A stretch of DNA of 64,000 nt from Gammaproteobacteria bacterium. GTDB lineage: Bacteria > Pseudomonadota > Gammaproteobacteria > Burkholderiales > Nitrosomonadaceae. Positions 45,098 to 52,666 of this stretch are shown here, piece by piece. How positions within the stretch are numbered: position 1 is the first letter of the stretch; every line of letters starts with the position of its first letter. Under the pieces are notes generated by a model that saw only the letters and a list, made by a program, of their open reading frames with translations, did not search any database and was not told where the DNA came from. Position numbers and translations under genes: made by a program. The stretch covers positions 2,046,001 through 2,110,000 of the forward strand of contig CP054179.1 in NCBI GenBank assembly GCA_015709615.1. The letters run 5' to 3'.

Positions 45098-45486
45098 TGA
45101 GCATGTCCGGAGCAAGTCAATGTAAAGGTTTTACTTTGATCGAGCTGCTTGTGGTGATGGCGATCATTGCGACTTTGTTAAGCATTGTCGCGCCGAAGTA
45201 TTTTAATTCCATCGACAAAGCCAAAGAATCGGTTTTGCGCCAGGATCTCGGTGTCATGCGCAATGCCATCGATCAATTTTATTCGGATTTTGGCAAGTAT
45301 CCCATCGATTTGGCGGAACTGGTCGATAAACGGTATTTGCGCAGCATACCGAAAGATCCTTTTACCGAAAGCGATAAAACCTGGATTGAAATTCCACCTA
45401 AAAATGAAACGGAATCGGGCGTTTACGATGTTCAGAGCGGTTATACCGGGCGAGCTTTGGATGGCTCGTATTATCAAGAATGGTAA
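45097..45486 (+). CDS. type II secretion pseudopilin (GspG-like)
   Basis: The 129-residue protein starts at ATG 45097 and has the prepilin leader before FTLIELLVVMAIIATLLSIV, with Glu5. The GspG-type body is DLGVMRNAIDQFYSDFGKYPIDLAELVDKRYLRSIPKDPF and it ends SYYQEW. It shares the same last motif (EW) as the previous gene, so the two probably diverged by duplication. Overlapping start and stop codons imply coupled translation. Confidence 0.87.
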   Translation: MSMSGASQCKGFTLIELLVVMAIIATLLSIVAPKYFNSIDKAKESVLRQDLGVMRNAIDQFYSDFGKYPIDLAELVDKRYLRSIPKDPFTESDKTWIEIPPKNETESGVYDVQSGYTGRALDGSYYQEW

Positions 45487-45525
45487 ATAATTTAGGCGTT
45501 TTCGCATTGCTAACGCACGAGTAAC

Positions 45526-46407
45526 ATGGCACGCGCGGAAAACGGCTTTGTCTATCTTTGGGCCTTGTTTGCCGTAGCATTGGCGGGCATTGTCATGGCC
45601 GGCGTCGGTCAAGTATGGCAAGTGAAAGCGCAGCGCGAAAAAGAAGCCCAATTACTATATGTGGGCGAGGAATTTCGCAAAGCGATCATGTCTTATTACA
45701 ATACAGGCACTAAACAATTTCCCGAAACATTGGAAGAGCTGCTGCAAGATAAACGTTTACCGAACATCAAACGCCATTTGCGAAAAATCTATCAGGATCC
45801 GGTAACCAATACGGCCGAATGGGGCCTGATTGAAGAATCTTCACCGGGCAATGACGCGGCATCGAATCCGAACCCGGCATCCGGCAATAATCCAACACCT
45901 AATGCAAATCCGGCGGCTGGTAATAATCCGGTACTCAATGCGCAATCAACACCGGGTAGTGGCGCGGTGCCCGGCAGTAATCCGACAACCGGTAATAGTC
46001 CCGCGCCCAGCGGCGCAATGCCAAATAGCAGTCCGTTAAGCTCCAATATCGATAAGCGAATTGTCGGGGTATACAGTCTCTCCGAGAGAAAACCGATCAA
46101 AAAAGACAAATTTCCCGAACGGTATGCGAAATTTTCGGAAGCAGTGACCTACCGCGATTGGAAGTTTGTCTATAAACCGGGCGATGGGGGTGACTCGCAA
46201 AAACCGGCCGCAAACCAAACCAAACCGAGCACCGCACCGGGAACTTCACCGGGCAATTCCCCTTTTGCTCCACAATCTTCCTCGGGAACAAACGCATCGC
46301 CTTTTTCTTCGCGACCTTCGTCAATAGGTGGTACCTCACCGTTTGCACCGCAATCTTCTTCAACAACCAATTCCCCAACGCCTTCATCCGGATTTCCGGC
46401 AGATTGA
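45526..46407 (+). CDS. pseudopilin-like protein with long low-complexity tail
   Basis: The 293-residue protein has an N-terminal hydrophobic helix (GFVYLWALFAVALAGIVMAGVG) like a prepilin, but position 5 is not Glu, as in some tip pseudopilins. A pilin-like domain with SYYNTGTKQFPETLEELLQDKRLP and the WGLI end follows. Low-complexity Asn/Pro/Gly/Ser segments (about 100-165) and a second one at the end follow, where SPFAPQSSS occurs twice. It is the last gene of the operon and is followed by a long hairpin. Confidence 0.75.
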   Translation: MARAENGFVYLWALFAVALAGIVMAGVGQVWQVKAQREKEAQLLYVGEEFRKAIMSYYNTGTKQFPETLEELLQDKRLPNIKRHLRKIYQDPVTNTAEWGLIEESSPGNDAASNPNPASGNNPTPNANPAAGNNPVLNAQSTPGSGAVPGSNPTTGNSPAPSGAMPNSSPLSSNIDKRIVGVYSLSERKPIKKDKFPERYAKFSEAVTYRDWKFVYKPGDGGDSQKPAANQTKPSTAPGTSPGNSPFAPQSSSGTNASPFSSRPSSIGGTSPFAPQSSSTTNSPTPSSGFPAD

Positions 46408-46418
46408 TAGCTATTTAG

Positions 46419-46463
46419 TGCATCTATACTAAATTTTAGAGACAAAATATAGTATAGATGCAC
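46419..46463 (+). terminator. long hairpin at the end of the secretion operon
   Basis: GTGCATCTATACTA (46419-46432) pairs perfectly with TAGTATAGATGCAC (46450-46463); after a mismatch the stem extends inward with TTTT/AAAA. It begins 12 bp after the last stop codon of the operon. No T-run follows, so it may act as a terminator with help or protect the mRNA end. Confidence 0.6.
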
Positions 46464-46639
46464 CAGGAAAAAAGTTATGACTTCCCATTTTCATAAAAGG
46501 GGTATAGAGTTAACCTGCTGGTGTATATGGATTTTTGAATCTAAATATACATGAGAGAAAAAATGGTTTGTAATGTCATAAAAATTAATGGTTTTATTAT
46601 TTATTTTTATGGAATCAATATTGAGAAAGTGAGTGAATA

Positions 46640-46783
46640 ATGAAAACAAAATTTTCACAAACATCCACATTGACCATTTTGCCCATTCCGGAATCTGAAA
46701 CCCCTGCAACAATGAGTGCTGGTTTGGGATTTCCGGGTTTTACTGCACGTCATAAAAACCAAAATACAAGCTGCTGTATTTAA
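46640..46783 (+). pseudogene. 47-residue PEP-CTERM-like remnant
   Basis: The frame encodes LTILPIPESETPATMSAGLG followed by FPGFTARHKNQ. This aligns residue by residue with the end of the neighbouring intact protein (VPEPETYAMLLAGLGLVGF then SVRRRQ): Pro-Glu-x-Glu-Thr, a hydrophobic stretch that has decayed, then a basic end. The usual uninterrupted membrane helix is broken by Pro, so export sorting would probably fail. It is best read as a degraded copy of a PEP-CTERM gene end, or a small peptide derived from it. Confidence 0.5.
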
Positions 46784-46848
46784 TAAAGCCCTCGTGTTTT
46801 AGTCGAGGTCTATATTTACATACTGATAATAAAATGGAGATTATTAAA

Positions 46849-47433
46849 ATGAAATTACATCACTTAGCTTTTGTCGCTACAGCGGCATTATTTTCAAATA
46901 ATGCAATGTCGTTAGGTACTGCTACGGTTCATCTGGATGGCGGGAATTTTATTCAATCCGGAACGGTGACCAATACGTCAGCCGTAGGCATTGACATTGT
47001 TCAAGTCGTTTACGATTTGGGCACGCAGGCCGATGGCATTGCGATTTGGGAGATCAACAGCAGTACAGGCACCCATTCCAATTTCCTGACCGGTAACTGG
47101 TACTCAACCGAAACATGGGGCGGTTTGAGTGTCGGTAGCGGCGGAACTTTTAATTTCGGCGGTTTGGATATTGACTTAATCGTGACCGTAGCACCGCCGG
47201 ATGTGTCCAGCAGCATAATACCTTCACCTGGTGGTCCTAGCCTTGCTAATGCAAGTGTGAGCGTTTACTTCAGCGATGGCTCTTTTGGCACGACAAGTTT
47301 GGTGCAACAAGATTGGACTGGTAATCAGGATCTCGTGATCAATGCCGTTCCGGAACCTGAAACCTATGCCATGTTGCTGGCTGGTTTAGGATTGGTGGGT
47401 TTTTCCGTTCGCCGCAGACAGCAAAACGCTTAA
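46849..47433 (+). CDS. PEP-CTERM sorting domain protein
   Basis: The 194-residue exported protein has a signal peptide (MKLHHLAFVATAALFSNNAMS) and a Gly/Ser/Thr-rich beta body without catalytic motif. It ends in a textbook PEP-CTERM sorting tail: VPEPETYAMLLAGLGLVGF followed by SVRRRQQNA. Exosortase (not in this window) would process this end and attach or release the protein at the surface. GGAG (46836-46839) favours the ATG at 46849 over 46834. A small stem CCTCG/CGAGG (46790-46808) precedes it. Its position next to the type II secretion-like operon is suggestive. Confidence 0.92.
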   Translation: MKLHHLAFVATAALFSNNAMSLGTATVHLDGGNFIQSGTVTNTSAVGIDIVQVVYDLGTQADGIAIWEINSSTGTHSNFLTGNWYSTETWGGLSVGSGGTFNFGGLDIDLIVTVAPPDVSSSIIPSPGGPSLANASVSVYFSDGSFGTTSLVQQDWTGNQDLVINAVPEPETYAMLLAGLGLVGFSVRRRQQNA

Positions 47434-47517
47434 TCTGAAATAGGCTGTAACAAAGGAGTGCTCGTTTATTCGCGCGCTCCTTTTTATTTTCTCAAGCTCA
47501 AGCTGGAAATGCGGGTT

Positions 47518-47910
47518 TCATTTGGCTTCTGTGCTGCGATAAGCCGTCACCTGAATTTCAATCTTCATCCTCGGATCGGATAGTCCCGCCGTCAGCATCA
47601 TCGCCGACGGTCTGACATCGCCCAGATATTTGCGCATCACCGGCCAGCATTTTTCAAAATCCCCGGTTTCGGGAAACACGTAAGTAACCCGCACCACGTC
47701 TTGCATGCTTGAACCTGCCTGCTGTAGCGCCGCCTCGATGTTTCTGAAACATTGCTCCGCCTGCTCCAGTAAATCATCGGAAATGGTCATTGTGCTGTAA
47801 TCGAAGCCGGTCGTGCCGGATACCAATACCCAGTTATCCGCGACCACTGCGCGCGAGTAGCCGATTTCTTTTTCAAAGGTCGAACCTGAACTGATCAGTT
47901 TGCGTGCCAT
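47518..47910 (-). CDS. RidA/YjgF family protein
   Basis: The 130-residue protein has the RidA fold signature: VSGTTGFDYSTM, QAEQCFRNIEAALQQAGSSMQDVVRVTYVF and the C-terminal KIEIQVTAYR. Archetypal RidA removes reactive enamine/imine intermediates made by PLP enzymes such as threonine dehydratase, which is encoded about 2.4 kb away. This copy may belong to another Rid subgroup. Promoter is shared divergently with sbcB. Confidence 0.9.
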   Translation of the reverse strand: MARKLISSGSTFEKEIGYSRAVVADNWVLVSGTTGFDYSTMTISDDLLEQAEQCFRNIEAALQQAGSSMQDVVRVTYVFPETGDFEKCWPVMRKYLGDVRPSAMMLTAGLSDPRMKIEIQVTAYRSTEAK

Positions 47911-48028
47911 ACGATGCTGTGTCCTTATGCTGGTTTAAAAATTTTCGCGTACGATACCACTATAATGACGCAATGAGCCAGATGCAAAGCGAGTTTTGCG
48001 TTACGCTTAATTCCAATCCCTGAACAAC

Positions 48029-49459
48029 ATGTCCTTTACGTTTTACTGGCACGATTACGAAACCTTCGGCGCCGATCCCAGGCGCGACCGTCCGGCCCAG
48101 TTTGCTGGCGTGCGCACTGATGAAGCGCTCAATGAAATCGGCGAACCGCTGGTGATCTACTGCAAACCGGCGCGCGATTATCTGCCGCATCCGGAAGCGT
48201 GCCTGCTCACCGGTATCACGCCGCAACTGGCGGATGCACGGGGCTTACCCGAACCGGAATTTATCGCGCGCATCCATGCCGAGCTTGCACAGCCGGGCAC
48301 GTGCGGCACCGGTTACAATTCGCTGCGTTTCGACGATGAAGTCACCCGTTTCACGCTCTACCGTAATTTCTACGATCCGTACGCGCGCGAATGGCAACAA
48401 GGCAATTCGCGCTGGGACATCATCGATCTGGTGCGCATGACGTACGCGCTGCGTCCGGATGGAATCACCTGGCCGCAGCATGAGGATGGGCAACCGAGTT
48501 TCAGGCTGGAAGATTTGGTCGCCGCCAACGGTATTCTGCACGAATCCGCACACGACGCTCTGTCCGACGTGCGCGCCACCATCGCTTTGGCACGCCTGCT
48601 GCGCACGCAACAACCGCGTTTGTACGATTGGCTCTTGCAGTTGCGCGATAAGCGCAAAGCCGCTGCACAGCTCGATCTCGTCAATCGGCAACCGGTCGTG
48701 CACACCACGCGCATGTATCCGGCCAAAGTTGGCTGCACGTCGCTGGTCATGCCGCTGATCACGGAACCGGGCAACAACAACAGCGTATTGGTCTACGACT
48801 TGCGCCACGATCCAGAAATGTTTTTATCGCTTGATGCAAACGAACTGAGTCAACTATTGTTTACCCGTAGCGATCAATTGCCGGAAGGCATGCAACGGCT
48901 GCCGGTCAAGTCGGTGAAGATCAACAAATGCCCGGCGCTGGCGCCGCGCAATACGCTCGATGATGAGGCCGCCGAACGCATCGCCTTGGATAAGGAGCGG
49001 TGCCACCGGCACTGGCAAACATTGTGCGATCACCCCGATTTTTTTCAGCGTGTTGCTGCAGCCTATACCAACCAATCTTTCGAACCGTCTGGCGATGTCG
49101 ACGTGGCGTTATACGACGGTTTTTTTGATAACGCCGATTCCACAGCGCTAGCGCAAATACGCCGCGCCACACCGCAGCAACTGGCAAATGGGCATTTCGA
49201 TTTTCATGACCGGCGATTACCTGAACTGCTGTTCCGCTACCGCGCCCGTAACTGGCCGGAAACTCTGACACCGGTAGAAAGGGAGCGATGGGAGCAGATG
49301 CGTTTGCAGCGCCTGATGCAAGGTAATGGCGGTGGAAGTATGACGCTGAATGAATTGACAGCAAAAATTACATTACTGCGAGAAACATACAAAACCGATG
49401 AGAATGCCCGGAAGATATTGGATGCACTGGAAGCATGGGGCATGGGATTGCCGGGATAA
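48029..49459 (+). CDS. sbcB: exodeoxyribonuclease I
   Basis: This DnaQ-like exonuclease degrades single-stranded DNA from the 3' end during recombination and repair. The 476 residues match E. coli ExoI in length. It starts FTFYWHDYETFGADPRRDRPAQF with the first catalytic Asp and Glu. GYNSLRFDDEV and HDALSDVRATIALARL supply the later DnaQ motifs, and the ExoI C-terminal domain is present. It is a single-gene unit, convergent with hepT. Confidence 0.96.
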   Translation: MSFTFYWHDYETFGADPRRDRPAQFAGVRTDEALNEIGEPLVIYCKPARDYLPHPEACLLTGITPQLADARGLPEPEFIARIHAELAQPGTCGTGYNSLRFDDEVTRFTLYRNFYDPYAREWQQGNSRWDIIDLVRMTYALRPDGITWPQHEDGQPSFRLEDLVAANGILHESAHDALSDVRATIALARLLRTQQPRLYDWLLQLRDKRKAAAQLDLVNRQPVVHTTRMYPAKVGCTSLVMPLITEPGNNNSVLVYDLRHDPEMFLSLDANELSQLLFTRSDQLPEGMQRLPVKSVKINKCPALAPRNTLDDEAAERIALDKERCHRHWQTLCDHPDFFQRVAAAYTNQSFEPSGDVDVALYDGFFDNADSTALAQIRRATPQQLANGHFDFHDRRLPELLFRYRARNWPETLTPVERERWEQMRLQRLMQGNGGGSMTLNELTAKITLLRETYKTDENARKILDALEAWGMGLPG

Positions 49460-49469
49460 TCTTTTTTCA

Positions 49470-49823
49470 TCATTGATAGTCCTTTCTTAGCGATTCCAGT
49501 AGCGGCTGCAAAGCAGGAATGTCATCTTGAATAATGCTCCATAGGGTATCGTTGTCGATACCGAGGTAACCGTGAATCAGCCGGTTACGTGTCGCAATGA
49601 TCATACGCCAGGGGATTTCCGGATGAACTATCCGTACTTCTTCTGGGATGTGTGTGGCTGCTTCGCCGATAAGCTCCAAGTTGCGCAGAGTCGCATCGTA
49701 GTTGAGCCCGCTCGCCACGAAAGCAGCCTGATCCAAACCATTGCTATAAGCGAGCACTTTGTGGGCGAAATCGATCATGTCGTCAAGATAGAAACGCCAT
49801 TCCCGCATCGCTACATCAGACAT
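49470..49823 (-). CDS. hepT: HepT-like HEPN toxin
   Basis: The 117-residue helical protein carries the HEPN RNase motif RX4HXY: Arg79, His84 and Tyr86 in RNRLIHGY. In characterised MntA/HepT modules the antitoxin MntA transfers AMP to the toxin's tyrosine and silences it. The start at 49823 (MSDVAMREW) overlaps mntA by eight bases; a longer frame to 49985 runs inside mntA and is not used. Intact motif suggests the toxin is functional. Confidence 0.9.
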   Translation of the reverse strand: MSDVAMREWRFYLDDMIDFAHKVLAYSNGLDQAAFVASGLNYDATLRNLELIGEAATHIPEEVRIVHPEIPWRMIIATRNRLIHGYLGIDNDTLWSIIQDDIPALQPLLESLRKDYQ

Positions 49824-50106
49824 AGACACGTTCTTTTTCAATAAAAGGACGCAACTCCGGTCGCAATGCTTTCTCGGTAACCAGGTCGACCGGACAACCC
49901 AGTAAATCTTCCAAATAGAATTGCACGCCAAAGTAACGCTGTGAAGTCGCGGGACCATCAAAGGCAACCAGGATATCCACATCACTGTTTGCGTTTGCGG
50001 TATCGCGCGCTGTCGAGCCGAATAAAGCGAGACGGGTGACGCCGAAACGGTTTTGCAGTTCTGGTTTGCTTTGTGCCAGCAGTGTCAACGCGCGTTGCCG
50101 ATTCAT
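49816..50106 (-). CDS. mntA: MntA-like minimal nucleotidyltransferase antitoxin
   Basis: The 96-residue protein has the minimal nucleotidyltransferase motif: FGSTARDTANANSDVDILV, i.e. GS followed by DxD. It is the AMP-transferring antitoxin partner of HepT. It starts at 50106 (MNRQRALTLL); a longer frame to 50166 is less likely. Pairs like this are typically self-regulated and mobile between genomes. Confidence 0.9.
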   Translation of the reverse strand: MNRQRALTLLAQSKPELQNRFGVTRLALFGSTARDTANANSDVDILVAFDGPATSQRYFGVQFYLEDLLGCPVDLVTEKALRPELRPFIEKERVYV

Positions 50107-50337
50107 TATTTCTTGATTTCCGGATGATTGCGGATAAAGGTAGAAAAAGCAGATGCTGTTTCTCAAATTACACGAACAAAATACCCGGAGTCAAACAATC
50201 TTTATTAATTTGAGCCTTACCTCAAGTGTGTAGGGTTCATTGCAAAACTGTAAGAAAGTTTATGGGGCCTCTGATCATGCTAAAATCCCGTCGCGTTTCT
50301 TGATTTAAAATTCGCCTGGATTTAATTACTTCCCGCC

Positions 50338-51849
50338 ATGAAAAACAATTACCTTGAAAGAATACTGACCGCGCAAGTTTACGATGTCGCGATCGAGAGT
50401 CCGCTGGATCTTGTCGCCAATTTGTCGGAGCGTATTCATAACCAGGTGTTGTTGAAACGGGAGGACTTGCAGCAGGTTTTTTCGTTCAAGCTGCGCGGCG
50501 CGTATAACAAGATGATCAAATTGCCGCCCGCGGTGCGTAACCGTGGCGTGATCGCGGCTTCGGCAGGGAATCATGCGCAAGGCGTCGCACTGGCGGCGAA
50601 GAAGCTCAACTGCTCCGCCACTATCGTGATGCCGGTGACCACGCCGCAAATCAAGGTGAATGCGGTGATGGGGCATGGCGCCACGGTCGCGTTGCATGGC
50701 GATTCGTATAACGATGCCTATGAGCACGCCATGCAACTGGCGAAAGAAGAACAAGCCACATTCGTGCACCCGTACGACGACCCGGACGTGATCGCCGGGC
50801 AAGGAACGGTCGGCATGGAAATCCTGCGCCAGCATACCGGGCCGATTCACGCCATTTTTGTGCCGATCGGTGGCGGCGGGTTGATCGCCGGGATTGCGGC
50901 GTATGTGAAGCGGCTGTACCCGAAAATCAAAATCATCGGCGTCGAGCCGGTCGATGCCGATGCCATGTACCGCTCGCTGCAAAGCGGCCGCCGCGTCAAG
51001 CTGGCGCAAGTCGGTTTGTTTGCCGACGGCGTGGCGGTGCGGCATGTCGGCAAGGAAACGTTCCGCTTATGCCGCGAGCTGGTCGACGAGGTGATGCTGG
51101 TCGATACCGACGCCATTTGCGCTGCGATCAAGGATGTGTTCGAGGACACGCGCACGATTATGGAACCGTCCGGTGCGTTGTCGATTGCTGGTATCAAAGC
51201 TTACGTCGCGCGCGAAAAGATCCAGCATAAAACGCTGATCGCGATCGCATCCGGCGCCAATATGAATTTCGACCGGTTGCGCCACATTTCCGAGCGCGCA
51301 GAAATCGGCGAACAACGCGAGGCAGTGATGTCGGTGACGATCCCGGAACAGCCCGGCAGTTTCAAGAAATTCTGCAACTTGCTCGGCGCCAAAAGCATTA
51401 CCGAATTCAATTACCGTTACTCCGATTCGAAAGTCGCGCATGTGTTCGTCGGTGTGTCGGTGCGCAACCAGGCGGAAACGCAGCAACTGATTAAGGAATT
51501 GAAACAAAGTGGCCTCGCTACCGAGGATATGAGCAACAACGAAATGGCCAAGCTGCATGTGCGCCACTTGGTCGGCGGCCATGCACACGCGGTCAAGAAC
51601 GAAATCGTGTACCGCTTTGAGTTTCCCGACCGTCCCGGCGCGTTGATGAACTTCCTCAACAACATGAGCCACAACTGGAACATCAGCCTGTTTCACTACC
51701 GCAACCACGGCGCCGACTACGGCCGTGTACTGATCGGCATCCAGGTGCCGCCGGAGGACAAATCCGCTTTCCGCGCTTTTCTCGACCAACTGGGTTATCG
51801 CTATTGGGACGAAACCAAGAATCCGGCGTATAAATTGTTTCTTGGGTGA
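50338..51849 (+). CDS. ilvA: biosynthetic threonine dehydratase
   Basis: The PLP enzyme deaminates threonine to 2-oxobutyrate, the first step of isoleucine synthesis. The 503 residues begin with a PLP domain with its lysine in FSFKLRGAYN. SAGNHAQG and the phosphate-binding GGGGLIAGIA loop follow. Two C-terminal ACT-like regulatory domains (about 330-500) include EQPGSFKKFCNLLG and FPDRPGALMNFLNN, which bind isoleucine as feedback inhibitor. Length matches E. coli IlvA (514). A single-gene unit. Confidence 0.97.
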   Translation: MKNNYLERILTAQVYDVAIESPLDLVANLSERIHNQVLLKREDLQQVFSFKLRGAYNKMIKLPPAVRNRGVIAASAGNHAQGVALAAKKLNCSATIVMPVTTPQIKVNAVMGHGATVALHGDSYNDAYEHAMQLAKEEQATFVHPYDDPDVIAGQGTVGMEILRQHTGPIHAIFVPIGGGGLIAGIAAYVKRLYPKIKIIGVEPVDADAMYRSLQSGRRVKLAQVGLFADGVAVRHVGKETFRLCRELVDEVMLVDTDAICAAIKDVFEDTRTIMEPSGALSIAGIKAYVAREKIQHKTLIAIASGANMNFDRLRHISERAEIGEQREAVMSVTIPEQPGSFKKFCNLLGAKSITEFNYRYSDSKVAHVFVGVSVRNQAETQQLIKELKQSGLATEDMSNNEMAKLHVRHLVGGHAHAVKNEIVYRFEFPDRPGALMNFLNNMSHNWNISLFHYRNHGADYGRVLIGIQVPPEDKSAFRAFLDQLGYRYWDETKNPAYKLFLG

Positions 51850-52227
51850 TTCCAAATAATCTAAAAATCTGTTTCAAATGCGGCTTTGTAGATTATAAGT
51901 CCGGCTATCCGGTATGCCTGTAAAGTCACAGGTTCGCTCGTTTTCCATGCACGGAAAAATAAACCTCATTTCATCCTACGAAACTGCATAACCCGATTGT
52001 AAATGGGCCGCTGCCACGTGGACAGTATCCGTTATTCATACGGAATTCTGTGACAATATGCCGCATTGACGCCGTTGGCACGCCCGCATAACAATGCAGG
52101 GGAGCGAATGTGTGAATAATCATCATATCCGGTTGAAATTCTCGCCCCTCTATAGCGGTAATCCTGATGCGATATCAGCGGCCAGTGAATTTCATTCAAC
52201 CTCATCAAACAATAACTGCGGACTACC
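51850..52227. other. intergenic region after ilvA
   Basis: About 380 bp without a gene. A weak hairpin CCTGT/ACAGG lies at 51917-51932 without a T-run. At 52179-52196 begins a sequence CGGCCAGTNNATTTCAT that recurs at 52423-52439 on the other side of the PEP-CTERM fragment. Nothing else is recognised. Confidence 0.5.
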
Positions 52228-52491
52228 TTGAATTTGCTCGATCATAAGGTTATACAAAGCTTTTATCTGGTGGCGGGTGATTACACGGTATTCGTCGGTG
52301 GAAGTGATTACGCCAGCCAATTTGTTGCGCCTAAGAGTCTGGGCATCAGCGGCACCCTTTCGGTAGTTTCGGCGGTTCCGGAACCGGAGTCTTATGCCAT
52401 GTTGCTGGCTGGTCAGACTGCACGGCCAGTACATTTCATAATTCAACAAAGAGTTACGAAGAGAAATAGCAATATCGTGATTGGTTGTTAA
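52228..52491 (+). pseudogene. truncated PEP-CTERM protein fragment
   Basis: The frame reads FYLVAGDYTVFVGGSDYASQF, typical of the last beta strands of PEP-CTERM proteins, then AVPEPESYAMLLAG. At that point the sorting helix stops and unrelated sequence (QTARPVHF...) follows, so the basic end is missing. The N-terminus and signal peptide are also absent. It is a gene relic, flanked by the imperfect direct repeats near 52179 and 52423. Confidence 0.7.
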
Positions 52492-52666
52492 ATTCGTTCG
52501 CATAAACCTGCTCGATTGTTAAAAGGGATTGTTTTCCAGGTCTTATTCTGTCTTTGGTCACGGCCGTTGGCGGTTAAGCTATCGCTCAACATTCGATTGA
52601 CCGGATGCCGCTTGTCTTTGAAAAGAGAAGACATTCAGAGCATTTGATTGAAAGCTGGAGAACACG

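Noticed and set aside
45840..46330. Tandem repeat DNA in the last pseudopilin-like gene
   Set aside because: The protein is low in complexity (Asn/Pro/Ser), but the DNA units are too irregular to call a tandem repeat; only SPFAPQSSS recurs exactly.
51917..51932. Short hairpin CCTGT/ACAGG after ilvA as terminator
   Set aside because: Only five base pairs and no T-run directly after it; too weak to list as a feature.
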